In this document: one piece after another, positions 38,260 through 48,500 of the stretch | Layout of the letters: each line of letters opens with the position of its first letter | Position numbering within the stretch: position 1 is the first letter of the stretch | Assembly (NCBI GenBank): GCA_003009755.1 | Contig: PXUB01000001.1 | Span: 85,854-149,853 of the forward strand | From: Thermoplasmatales archaeon SW_10_69_26 | Lineage (GTDB): Archaea; Thermoplasmatota; SW-10-69-26 | Reading direction: 5' to 3' | DNA: 64,000 nt | Notes under the pieces: generated by a model | The model's database searches: none | What the model saw: only the letters and a program-made list of their open reading frames with translations | Told to the model about the DNA's origin: nothing | Position numbers and translations under genes: made by a program

Positions 38260-39700
38260 TCAGTCGAAGGTCTCGTCGCTGGCGTTCCACTCGACCTCGC
38301 AGCCCATGTGTGTACAGATGGCGCTGTTGGCGTGGAGGCCGCCCTCCTCGTCGCGGTAGGCGGCGACGGGTTCGCCTTCGTAGCGGATGATCTCGCCTTC
38401 CCTGGGCTCGAGGTCGATCTCGGTGGCTTTGCCGTAGCGGCGGATGCGGTCCGCGACGAACTCCTTGGCGGCGTGGGCGTTGTGGGAGAGGACCGAGCTG
38501 AGCGAGGTCCCCTGGGCGGGCGGGGTCGAAGGCGGCCAGCTCCTCGGGCGGGTCGGCAGGGCCTCGGCCAGCATGCGGCCGGCGGCGATCCCGTTCGTCA
38601 TGCCCCAGCCACCGAACCCCGTCGCGGCGTAGACGTTGTCGGCGCCGGGACCGACGGGCCCGACGAAGGGCATCTCGTCCAGGGAGACGAAGTCCTGGGT
38701 GGACCAGCGGTACTCGATGGTGTCGACGTCGAAGCGCTGGCGGACGGTCTGTTCGAGCTGCTCGTAGCGGTCGGCTTCGTCGGCTTCGCCGGTCCGGTGG
38801 TTCTGCCCGGTGAACAGGACCAACTCCTCCTGGCGGCCGGCTCGCGGGCGGATCGAGAAGATCGGGGAGGCGTCGTGGTAGTGCGTGCCCTCGGGTTCCT
38901 CGCCGTTCAGGCGCGCGGCGAGCACGTAGGATTTCGTCGGGTCGCACGCGCGCGAAGTAGCCGGCGCGGTCGACGATCGGGAAGTGCGTGGCGAGGACGA
39001 CCTGGTCGGCGGTGACCTCGTGGGATTCGGTCTCGATGCGGCAGGGGTCGCCCTCGTGGACGTCCTTGACGCGGGCTCGCCCGTGCACGGCGTTGGCGCC
39101 ACCGTTGAGGGCCTCGGCGAGGGCCAGCAGGTAGCGGCGGGGATGGAACAGCGCCTGGTCGTCGAAGCGGACGGCTCCCGCGACGTCGACGGGCACTGGC
39201 ACGTCGTCGACGAAGCGGGCGGGCAGGCCCAGCTCCTGGGCGGCCTCGACCTCGGCGTGGATCTCGTCGACGCGGTCCTCGTCCTCGACGTAGGTGTAGG
39301 CGGGGGCTCGATGGAAGTTGCACGCGACGCCGTCGGTCTCGACGCGGTCGGCGACGACCTCGATCGCGGCCTCGTTGGCGTCGGCGCAGCGTTGGGCCCT
39401 CGTCGGCCCGTGGCGATCGAGCAGCGTGTCGTAGATGAGGCCGTGCTGGCTCGTGAGCTTGGCGGTCGTGTGGCCGGTGACGCCTTCGAGGATGCGGTTG
39501 GCCTCGAGCAGGGCGACGTTGTGGCCGGCCTCGCTGAGCTCGTCGGCGGCCACGATGCCGGCGACGCCAGCGCCGACGATCGCGGTGTCGACGGCAATGT
39601 CGCCGGGGAGGACGGGCGCCCTCGTGCTGGAGGTCTCCTCGATCCACAGGGACTCGTGCTCGCTGGGCAGGGTCGCCAGCTTTTCGGGGGCGCGCGCCAT
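38260..39700 (-). CDS. FAD-dependent oxidoreductase with C-terminal Rieske [2Fe-2S]-like domain; reading frame shifted in this sequence
   Basis: VDTAIVGAGVAGIVAADELSEAG, DNVYAATGFGGWGMTNGIAAGRML, AICTHMGCEVEWN; frame changes near 38945 and a compensated shift at ~38510-38570. Confidence 0.75.
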
Positions 39701-39845
39701 GGTTCGCCTGGACCTCGGGGCTCGGGGAGGGAGCCCAGGGGTAAGCGAGGTGTCCAGCGCGGCCTGACCGCAGGCAACGGAGCCTTGGTCGCCAAGCGCG
39801 GGCGAGCCCGAAGGCCCTTGACAACCGTCGGGCCTGCCGGGATCG

Positions 39846-40124
39846 ATGCACGCCGAGTTCCTCGCACGCCGGGAAGAGGGTTGGACGTGGTTGGACGATC
39901 GCGTGCCGGTCGAGGCGGCCTTCGACGAGGTTGGCGCAGCGGTGGACGCCGGGATCGAGGCGATGGAGGTCGAGGTCGAGGAGGATCGGCTCAGCCGGCA
40001 GGAGGCGGCCGAGCTGGCGGCCGATGCTCGCTTCGAGCTGGGCAGCAACGAGCACCATCTCGGCGGGCAGGACTCGGCCGCGATCGAGGCGTTGGCAGCC
40101 TTCGAGGACGAGCTGCGGGCCTGA
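39846..40124 (+). CDS. Small acidic hypothetical protein
   Basis: 92-aa ORF, coding-like composition. Confidence 0.45.
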   Translation: MHAEFLARREEGWTWLDDRVPVEAAFDEVGAAVDAGIEAMEVEVEEDRLSRQEAAELAADARFELGSNEHHLGGQDSAAIEALAAFEDELRA

Positions 40125-40282
40125 CTCCACGGCCGGACGTGATCGGGGGACCCTCTCGTCGCCCTCGGGAGGGGAAACCGCGGAGCCCAGAGGATGGCCC
40201 ATCCCGTGTCGGCCGCTGAGATCTCGCCGGTTCGGACGATCTCAGGCACGCCCGACTCTCTGCTTCGGGCAGTGTCCGTCGA

Positions 40283-40387
40283 CAACCCTCGAGGGTTGCC
40301 TTGCTCGGCCTCCGCGAGCCTGACACGCTGCCTCGCAGGAGCCCGCCGGGGCTCGCAGGCTCGGGAGACCGTACCTTGTCTCCCGAG
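40283..40387. repeat. Intergenic palindrome and hairpin cluster
   Basis: CAACCCTCGAGGGTTG (40283-40298, perfect palindrome) and CTCGGGAGAC cgtacctt GTCTCCCGAG (40360-40387). Confidence 0.6.
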
Positions 40388-40424
40388 ACCGGCGCGAGCG
40401 GTTCGGCAACCCCCGTCCGGCAGG

Positions 40425-41579
40425 CTAGCCGTCCGTGCGGAACGTCAGCTCGTCGGCGAGCTTGCTCGCGCGGTTCAGAAGGCGGTCGACGACGGCTTCC
40501 TGCGGGCCGCTGATCGTGAAGTGCCCCATCTTGCGGAGCGGGCGGACCTCGCGTTTGCCGTACCAGTGCATCGCGGCTCGGTCGCTGGCGAGCACGGCCT
40601 CCGAGCCCTGGAGGTTGGCCGGCTGGGGTTCGTCGACGTCGCCGAGGATGTTGGCGGAGACGGTGGGGGCGCGCAGCTCGGTCGAGCCCGTCGGGGCGCC
40701 GAGCACGGCGCGGACGTGTTGCTCGAACTGGCTGGTCGAGGCGCCCTCGATCGTCCAGTGGCCGCTGTTGTGGGGGCGGGGCGCGATCTCGTTGAGGAGG
40801 ATCTCGCCCTCGCGCTCGAACAGCTCGATGCCGTACACGCCGCGGCCCTCGAGCTCGTCGAGGACGTCCACGGCGACCTCGCGGGCCTGCTCGCGGATGT
40901 CCTGCCGGGTCCGGGCGGGCGAGACGGTGCGGCGCAGGATCTCTTCCTCGTGGATCGTCTCGGTGACGGGGAAGGCGTCGATCTCCTCGCGTCCGACGCA
41001 GCCGATGACGGACAGCTCGCGGTCGAAGTCGACGAAGGCTTCGACCATCGCGTCGCCGCCGACGGCCGCGAAGGCCGCCTCGACGTCGTCGGGGCCGTGG
41101 ATCGGCGCGTTGCCGCGTCCGTCGTAGCCGCCGGTCCGGGCTTTCAGCATCGCGGGGTAGCCCAGCTCGTCGAGCGCCGAGCCCAGCTCGTCCACGGAGC
41201 CGGCCTCGCGGAACGCGGGGCAGGGGACGCCGGCGGCCCGCATGTGGCGTTTCTGGACGAGCTTGTCCTCGATCAGGCGCAGCGTGTCCGGCGACGGGTG
41301 CACGGGGACGCCGGCCTCGGCGGCGGCCGTCTCGAGCCCATCGGGGTCGGCCAGTTCGATCTCGAAGGTGAGGGCGTCCGAGCGGTCGGCGAGCTCGGCC
41401 AGGGCCTCGGGGTCGTCGAAGTCGGCCACGATCTGGTCGGCCACGCGCGAGGCGGGCGCCTCGGGCGTGGGGTCGAGCACGACGACGTCGACGCCGAGCG
41501 GCGAGGCGGCTTCGCCGAGCATACGGCCCAGCTGGCCGCCACCGACGACGCCGAGCGTCTGGCCCTCCAGGGCAGGCAT
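40425..41579 (-). CDS. purK: N5-carboxyaminoimidazole ribonucleotide synthase
   Basis: TLGVVGGGQLGRMLGEAASPLGVDVVVLDP, KARTGGYDGRGN, EIAPRPHNSGHWTIEG. Confidence 0.95.
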   Translation of the reverse strand: MPALEGQTLGVVGGGQLGRMLGEAASPLGVDVVVLDPTPEAPASRVADQIVADFDDPEALAELADRSDALTFEIELADPDGLETAAAEAGVPVHPSPDTLRLIEDKLVQKRHMRAAGVPCPAFREAGSVDELGSALDELGYPAMLKARTGGYDGRGNAPIHGPDDVEAAFAAVGGDAMVEAFVDFDRELSVIGCVGREEIDAFPVTETIHEEEILRRTVSPARTRQDIREQAREVAVDVLDELEGRGVYGIELFEREGEILLNEIAPRPHNSGHWTIEGASTSQFEQHVRAVLGAPTGSTELRAPTVSANILGDVDEPQPANLQGSEAVLASDRAAMHWYGKREVRPLRKMGHFTISGPQEAVVDRLLNRASKLADELTFRTDG

Positions 41580-41876
41580 GGGCGTCGATGAACGCGGTCC
41601 CCTTATCAACGTAGCGGGAGGGCGGAGAGCGGCTGTCTCGTTAAGCAGGGGCCGCGAAGGACACGAAGGATCGCCGAGGCCACGAAGGGCCTGTGACTCG
41701 CCGCCGGGCGGCGTTGTCACGGCAGCTGCTCCCCGTTGTGCCCTGGCGTCCCCTCGCGTACTTGGTGGTCCCCCCGTTTCTTATCCTTGCAGCGCGGGGC
41801 GGAGAGCAGGGGATGGCGGGGAGCCCTCACACAGAGGCACGGAGGCACAGAGGATGCGGAGAGTCGGAGGGCACGC

Positions 41877-42845
41877 TCAGGCCTCCTGGCTCGTGGGGTA
41901 TGGCAGCTCGAGATCGGCCAGCACGTTCTCGATCTCGTCGCGGTCGTCCTCGAGCCAGGGCGGCAGGACGAGGCGTTCGCCGAGGCTCTCGAGCGGTTCG
42001 TCGGCGGTGAAGCCGGGCTCCTCGGTGGCGAGCTCGAACAGGACGCCGCCGGGTTCGCGGAAGTACACCGACCTGAACCAGAACCGGTCGATGACGTCGG
42101 TGGGGTTGAGGCCGTGGTCGGCGACGGCCTCGCGCAGGCGCTTCTCGTCGGACTCGTCGCCGGCGCGCCAGGCGACGTGGTGGACGGTCCCCCGGCCGCC
42201 GCGGGCTCGTTGGGCCTGGGGGGCGGCGCGCAGCTCGAGGTAGCCGCTGGCGGGATCGGTGCCGGCGTAGCGGTGCCAGGAGCCGTCCTCGCCGACGTGC
42301 TCCATGCCGAGGACGTCGGTGACCAGCGTCTGGGTTCCCTCGAGCGAGGTCTCGCGGGCGCGGACGGCGTGGAAGCCGCGCAACTGGTGCTGTTCTGGCA
42401 CGGGGCTGCGTTCCCAGGCGGTCCACTCGCGCTCGGTGGCTTGCTCGGTCTCGACGATGGCCAAATCGAGCCCGTGCGGGCCGGAGAACGTGAGCACCGG
42501 GTCGCCGAAGCGTTCGCCGCGTTGCTTCACATCGGCCTCGCTGTCGGGCCCCCTTAACCGATCCGACCAGTAGTCGAGGCTGTCGGGTCGGACCTGGAAG
42601 GCGACCTCGCCGACGATGCCGGCGCCTGTGCGGCCCCGGCGGCCGTCGGGGAAGGGGAAGAACGTGAGATCGGTGCCGGGTCGGCCCTCGCGGTCGGCGT
42701 AGAACAGGTGGTAGGTGGTCGGGTCGTCCTGGTTGACCGAGCGCTTCACCAACCGGAGGCCGAGCTCGCCGGCGTAGAAGTCGAGGTTCTCCTGCGGGTC
42801 GCCGGCGACCGCGGTCACGTGGTGGATGCCGCCGATCGAGGGCAT
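41877..42845 (-). CDS. Glyoxalase/ring-cleaving dioxygenase family protein (two VOC modules)
   Basis: GIHHVTAVAGDPQENLDFYAGELGLRLVKRSVNQDDPTTYHLFYAD; GTVHHVAW; YFREPGGVLFELATEEPGF. Confidence 0.88.
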   Translation of the reverse strand: MPSIGGIHHVTAVAGDPQENLDFYAGELGLRLVKRSVNQDDPTTYHLFYADREGRPGTDLTFFPFPDGRRGRTGAGIVGEVAFQVRPDSLDYWSDRLRGPDSEADVKQRGERFGDPVLTFSGPHGLDLAIVETEQATEREWTAWERSPVPEQHQLRGFHAVRARETSLEGTQTLVTDVLGMEHVGEDGSWHRYAGTDPASGYLELRAAPQAQRARGGRGTVHHVAWRAGDESDEKRLREAVADHGLNPTDVIDRFWFRSVYFREPGGVLFELATEEPGFTADEPLESLGERLVLPPWLEDDRDEIENVLADLELPYPTSQEA

Positions 42846-42909
42846 GGTGGAGTGGGGAGCAGGGCCTAGCCCCTTAACGCCCCGCCCCCAACGCCGGCCG
42901 CCGGCGCGC

Positions 42910-44892
42910 TTAGGTCGGTCGGCGAGCCGCGAGACCGGCGACCGCGATCGCCGCCAGCGCCACCGTGGCGGGCCAGGGCACCTCGTCGGTGCCGGCCGGG
43001 TAGCCCTCGAGGCTGGCGGGCCCCACGAGCTGGGTGTCCGGGGCATCGGGCTTGGCGTGGACCTCCATCGCCGCGTCGTCGACGGGCTCGAAGCGGACGA
43101 CGGGTCGCTCGCCCTCGCCGACGGTGAAGCTCTGCGAGGGCTCGAACGTCACCGTCACCGGCGAGTCCTCCCCCTCGCACCGTTCGGTCGGGAACGTGAT
43201 CGTGTCCGCGGGGGTGGGATCCTCGGTGGGGTCACCGGCGGCGAACGCGATCTCGATTGAGCCCCCTGTCTGCTCGGTGCAGTGGAGGGAGAGGGTCCAG
43301 GGATCGGTCCCGGTCTCGTAGGTCTCGCCGGCGGGCTGGGCCCCGACCCAGACGAGCGCGCCCTCGGGGCTGGTCTGGCGGGGACCGCCGTCGGGATCGA
43401 TCTCGTCGCGGGCCATCTCCCAGCAGCCCTCGGCGGGGCAGTCGGCCTCGGGGAGGGCCTCGACGGTCCCGAAGGTCCACGCAGGCCCGGAGGCTTCGGG
43501 GTCCTGCGTGTCGGCCTCGTCGGTCGTCTCCTCCTCGTCCTGGCTCTCCTCGGCGGGTTCGTCGGTGGCTTCGACGGTGACGGTCGCGAACTCGGTCCCT
43601 TCGAGGTCGCGGGCGGTTTCGTCGTGGACGGCGGCCTCGAGGGGCATGCGGACGGTCTGGGCCACCTGGGGCCAGGTCACGTCGCCGGTGAACGTCACGC
43701 GCAGGTCGAGGCGATCGGCGTCGCCGGAGGGTTGGACGCCGACTGTGACCGTCTCCTGGACGCCGTCCCCGTCGGGGCCGTCGACGATGGAGACGCTGGA
43801 CGCGATCGACACCGGGTCGCCGGTGTCGGCGTCTTCGGCTTGCCCCGAGAAGGAGGACAGGCGATCGTCGTCGATGTGGTCCGGGAAGACCAAGAACAGC
43901 TTCACCGAGGAGCCGTCGTTGCTCACCTGGGAGACCGTGTAGGTGAACGCGTGCTGGGCCTGCTGGTCGGCCTCGATCGGATCGGGGTCGACCTCGCCGT
44001 CGAGCAGCTCGATGGCCGGCGTGTTCTCGGTTTCGGTGGCGAAGGTGCTCGGGGAGCCTGCTTCGGTGGCGGAGCCGGCCTCGGCGTGGACCTTGAACAC
44101 GTAGCTGGTGCCGGGCTCGAGGTTCGCAACGTCGACGCTGAGGGGCCCAGTCGAGGGGACGGTCTGGGTGTCGGTGCGGGCCAGCGTGTCGTCCTCGTCG
44201 CCCTCGATCCAGTAGGTGAACCAGACGTCGGCGCTGTCGGCGCCGTCGAGCTCGGTGAGATCGCCCCTCAGGGTCGCGCTGGAGGTGCCCACGTCGTCGG
44301 CCGAGTCCGTGGCGACGGCGACGGTCGCCTGGCTGGTGGTCTCGGGTTCGACGGTGACCGAGGCGATCTCTACGAGCGTGACGTCGGGCCCGTCGGGGTC
44401 GATCACGGAGGCCTCGACGGGCATCTCGGTCGTCTCCTCGACCGTGGGCCACTCGATGCTGCCGGTGACGTTGACGAGGAGATCGCGCGTGGCTCGCTCG
44501 CCTTCGGGTTGGACGCCCACGGTGACGGTCTCCTGGATGCCGTCGCCGTCGGGGCCGTCGACGATCGAGGCGCTCGACGAGATCGACACCGTCTCCTGCG
44601 TCTTGCGGTCGGTGACCTCGCCGCCGAATGAGCCCAGGCGCTGGCTGTCGATCCGGTCGGGGAAGGTCACGAACAGCGTGCTCTCGTCGCCCTCGTTGGA
44701 GACGTTGTCGACCTTGTAGCTGAACGTGTGGTCGACCTCCTCGCTCTTGCCGACCGCCTGATCAGGGTCGGCGACCCCGTCGTGGACGTTCTCGGCCGCC
44801 GACGCCAGCCCGGCCACGCCGGTCAACGCGAGCAGGGCGGTCGCGATGGCGATCCCCGTCGGAACCTCGAGACGCTCCCGGTCGCCGAACAT
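42910..44892 (-). CDS. Large secreted surface protein with duplicated domain, FN3-like segment and C-terminal TM anchor
   Basis: Duplicated blocks (IVDGPDGDGIQETVTVGVQPEGE / IVDGPDGDGVQETVTVGVQPSGD); C-terminal PWPATVALAAIAVAGLAARRPT. Confidence 0.7.
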   Translation of the reverse strand: MFGDRERLEVPTGIAIATALLALTGVAGLASAAENVHDGVADPDQAVGKSEEVDHTFSYKVDNVSNEGDESTLFVTFPDRIDSQRLGSFGGEVTDRKTQETVSISSSASIVDGPDGDGIQETVTVGVQPEGERATRDLLVNVTGSIEWPTVEETTEMPVEASVIDPDGPDVTLVEIASVTVEPETTSQATVAVATDSADDVGTSSATLRGDLTELDGADSADVWFTYWIEGDEDDTLARTDTQTVPSTGPLSVDVANLEPGTSYVFKVHAEAGSATEAGSPSTFATETENTPAIELLDGEVDPDPIEADQQAQHAFTYTVSQVSNDGSSVKLFLVFPDHIDDDRLSSFSGQAEDADTGDPVSIASSVSIVDGPDGDGVQETVTVGVQPSGDADRLDLRVTFTGDVTWPQVAQTVRMPLEAAVHDETARDLEGTEFATVTVEATDEPAEESQDEEETTDEADTQDPEASGPAWTFGTVEALPEADCPAEGCWEMARDEIDPDGGPRQTSPEGALVWVGAQPAGETYETGTDPWTLSLHCTEQTGGSIEIAFAAGDPTEDPTPADTITFPTERCEGEDSPVTVTFEPSQSFTVGEGERPVVRFEPVDDAAMEVHAKPDAPDTQLVGPASLEGYPAGTDEVPWPATVALAAIAVAGLAARRPT

Positions 44893-44970
44893 CTCGCTGA
44901 CCCTATACTGGCTGGAGGGGGATAAACGGTGTTCAGCGATCGTCGAAGCCGTGAGAGCCCCGTGGGGGCC

Positions 44971-45495
44971 TCAGACGTCGAGACGATCGACCCTCGCCCG
45001 CTGGGGCGCTTCGTGGGCGAGCAGCCAGCGCTTGATCGCCAGCTTGCCGTCCGTGTCGGTGCCGCGGGCCCCGCCGAATCCGCCCAGGCCGTCGCAAGCG
45101 ACGACGCGGTGGCAGGGCCACACGAGCGGGACGGGGTTGCAGCGGAGGGCTTGGCCGACGGCGCGGGCGGCGCCGGGCTTGCCGATGCGTCGGGCCAGCT
45201 CGCCGTAGGTCACGGGTTGGCCGGGTGCGATCTCGGTCAGCTCGGTGAGCACGCGATGCTGGAAGGCGGTGACGTCGACGTCGGCGAGGGCCACCTCCGG
45301 GTGGTCGGCCCGGCCCTCGAGGTAGGCTTGGAAGGCCTCGTGAACCGGCTCGGGAACGGTCTCTTCCTGGGGCGGGGCCTGGATCGCCAGGTCGACCGCT
45401 TGGACGCGGTCCTCGCTGTCGGTGGTGACGAGGATGGCCCCGAACGGGGCCTCGATGGCGGCCGGCATCGTGCTCGCCAGAGAGCCGGAGGCCAT
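44971..45495 (-). CDS. ogt: Methylated-DNA-[protein]-cysteine S-methyltransferase
   Basis: VTYGELARRIGKPGAARAVGQALRCNPVPLVWPCHRVVACDGLGGFGG. Confidence 0.9.
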   Translation of the reverse strand: MASGSLASTMPAAIEAPFGAILVTTDSEDRVQAVDLAIQAPPQEETVPEPVHEAFQAYLEGRADHPEVALADVDVTAFQHRVLTELTEIAPGQPVTYGELARRIGKPGAARAVGQALRCNPVPLVWPCHRVVACDGLGGFGGARGTDTDGKLAIKRWLLAHEAPQRARVDRLDV

Positions 45496-45518
45496 GAACG
45501 TTGACCCGCTCGGCGGGG

Positions 45519-48500
45519 TCAGGCTTCGGGTTCGGCGAGCGAGAGGACGAGGTCGCCGATCGTGGTCCAGCGGGCCTGGAAGCCGCCCTCGGGGGAGTGG
45601 ATGCAGGCGCTGTCGCCGGCGAGGTGGGTGACCTCGTAGGCCTGGGCCGGTTCCTCGAGCCCGGTGCCCAGGGCCTTGGCGGCGGCCTCCTTGAGCGTCC
45701 AGGCCAGCGTCTCACCGAGGGTGGTCTCGATCTCGGCGTCGGCCAGCATCGCCCGCTCGTCGCTGGTCAGGCTGTCCTCGCGCCAGGCGTCCGAGCGGTC
45801 CTCGATGCGTTCGAGGTCGATCCCGATCGGGCTCCCCTGGCGGGCGGCGGCAATCGCCAGGCCGTGGCCGTGCGTGATGGACACGCTGCCCTCGGCACCG
45901 TCGACGACCGGGCGCCCGTCGTCGCGGTCGAGGCTCGCGTCGTCGCCGAAGGCCTCCTGCAGGGTACGCTCGGCGGCGTGCGTGCCGGCCTCGCGTTCGG
46001 CCTCGCGCTTGCCGCGCGGGTCGCGGGGGTCGAGCACGTCGACGGGCTGGCCGCTGAGCGCGACGCCGTCCGGGGCGAAGCTCACCAGCTCGCCGGTGAC
46101 CTGCTGGTTGGCGTCGGTGCGTTGCAGGCGGAGGCCGCGCACGTGGACGATGGGCTCCTCGCCGTCTCGGACGGTGGCGTCCCAGGTGGAGCCGGTGGCG
46201 TCGGCGGCGACGAGGCGCGCGTCGACGCGCACCTGGCCCTGCCTGGGCGCCGCCTCGAAGCTCAGGGTCTTGATGCCGACGGGCAGCTGGCGGCTCTCGC
46301 GGGTGAGGCCGGCGGCCTGCATGGCGGCCTCGATGGCGAGCGCGTGCGGGGAGGCGCCGCCCACGGTCAGGTCGGCTTGGGCCCTGACGTGGTCCTCGCC
46401 GGGCCGGGCCCGCGTGAGGACCTGGAAGCTGGGCCCGTGGAACAGGCGCTCGTAGATCGCCTCGGCCGCGATCGGGTCGGTCTCGGGGTCGGCGCGGTCG
46501 ACGGGCTTGACACCGGGCCCGGGGCCGGCTCGGGCGCGGGCGTGCACGGTGTCGTTCTGGGTCACCTGCCAGGCCTCTCCGGTTGCCTCGACCCTGAGCG
46601 TGGTCGGCTCCGTGATCCAGGCGGGCTGGGTGAAGCCGACCTCGTGGAGGGCCTCGACGGGGCTCGCGTCCGGTGCGGTCGCCTGGCGGAGGGCTTGCAG
46701 GTAGCGGACGCCGGGTACGAGCGGGCGGCCGGCGACCTGGTGGTCGTCGAGGAAGGCTTCCTCGCCGGTGAGGTGGAGCTCGTCGGTCCCGGTGTGCGGG
46801 GTCCGGGGCTGCTGGTCGGCGACGAGGAAGGTGCCGGGCTGGGCGAAGGCGTCGGTGAAGACCTCGGCGCCTCGCTCGGGGGCGAGGAAGGTGACCTCGC
46901 GGTCCTCGAGCACGGCGCGCACGGTGTCGTCGTCGGCCATGCCGCCGGCGGCGTCCCAGGCGGTCCAGTGGATGAGGGTCCCGTCGACCGGGGCCAGCAG
47001 ACCGGGCAGGCAGCCGTTGGCGAGCGCGTAGTCGGCTTGGCCGGGGTTGCCGTAGGCGCCGGCGATCGAGCCGAAGGCGACGTGGTGGGCCTCGGGCAGC
47101 TCGTCGGTGAGCTTGTGCACGGGCGTGAGCTTGGTGTCGAGCACGAGCTGCATCTCGTCGCGGGTCTTGTCGGCGAAGCCGCGCGAGCGGTCCACGCCGA
47201 CGCCGTGCACGACGAGATCGATCGCGCCCCAGTCGTCCTCGACGGTGGCGACGACCTCGGCCAGCGCGTCACCGTCGGTCGCGTCGGCGCGGTGGTAGCT
47301 GGTCTCGGCGACGGCGGCCAGGGCCTGGTAGGCGTGGGCGCGGCGGGCCTTGCGGACCTCGCGTTGGACCCGTTCTTCGATCTCGGCGGGTGTGGGGTCC
47401 TCGCCGGTCCTCTGGGCCTCGGCGAGCATCTGCTCGCGCAGGTCCTGGATCTCGTCCTCGTCGTCGGGGTCCAGCTCGGGATCCACGAGGGGGCTGCGGC
47501 CGACGAGGGCCAGGCGGACCTCGTGGCGGTCGGCCAGCTCGGCCAGGCAGGGTTGCACGGCGGCGCCGAGGCCGCCGGGGGCGAGCACGGTGATCGGTTC
47601 CGCGAGGTCGAGCTCGGCCTCGGGGTCGGTGGGGGCCGGGGCCGGGCGTTGGCGCAGCGAGCCGTCGAGACGGACGTCCGTGGTCGTGTCGGCGAGGATC
47701 TCGGCGACGAGGGTCTCGTCGGTGACGTCCTCGCCGACGATCACGGCGCGGGCGTCGATCTCCTCGGCGCGCAGCGTGCCGGCCAGCGCCGGGAGGCCCC
47801 GGGCGGAGGCGTCCTCGCCGGCTGCGACGAGCACGGTGCGGGCCTCCTCGGGGACGTCTTGGAGGTGGACGAGGAGATCGGTGAGCGCCTCGGGGTCGGC
47901 CTCGGCGGTCACCGAGACGACGTGCAGGGGCGCGTCGGGGCCGTCGCTGGCGTCCCCCAGGCGGGCCTGCGTGGCCTCGGGCAGCGGGCCCTCGATCGTG
48001 ACCTGGTCGGGCTGGAGGGATCCCTCAGGGGGCTGGGCGGGTCGCCAGCGCCAGGCGGTGCGCTGGATCGCGTCGGCCTCGTGGTGGGTGTCGGCGGAGC
48101 CGTTCTCGGAGGCGGTGTCGGCGTCGCTTGCGGGGGTGCCGGCGTGCTCGGCGAGCAGGCGGGCGGCGTCGTCGACGGTCGGCACGTCAGCCAGACTCAT
48201 GCCCTCGATCGGCGGGATGCCCAGCTCCTCGCGCGCCTCGGCGAGCACCTCGGCCTGCTTGACCGTGTCCACGCCCAGATCGGCCTCGAGATCCATGCCC
48301 GGATCGATCACGTCCTCGGGGTAACCGGTCTTGCGTGAGACGAGGTCGACGAGCAGTGCCTCGACCTCGCTCACGTCGGGGCCGTCGGTCTCGGTCGGCT
48401 GGGTCCCGCTGGAGCCGTTGGTGCTGGCGGGCTCGGCCGCGGCTTCGTCGGCGTCGATGTCGGCCTCGCTGCTTCCGTTGGTCGTGGCACCGTCGGCGCC

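Noticed and set aside
41640-41860. Short direct repeats (CACGAAGGACACGAAGG; GGCACGGAGGCACAGAGG) upstream of purK
   Set aside because: Short, degenerate and without clear period or structure; could be simple-sequence drift
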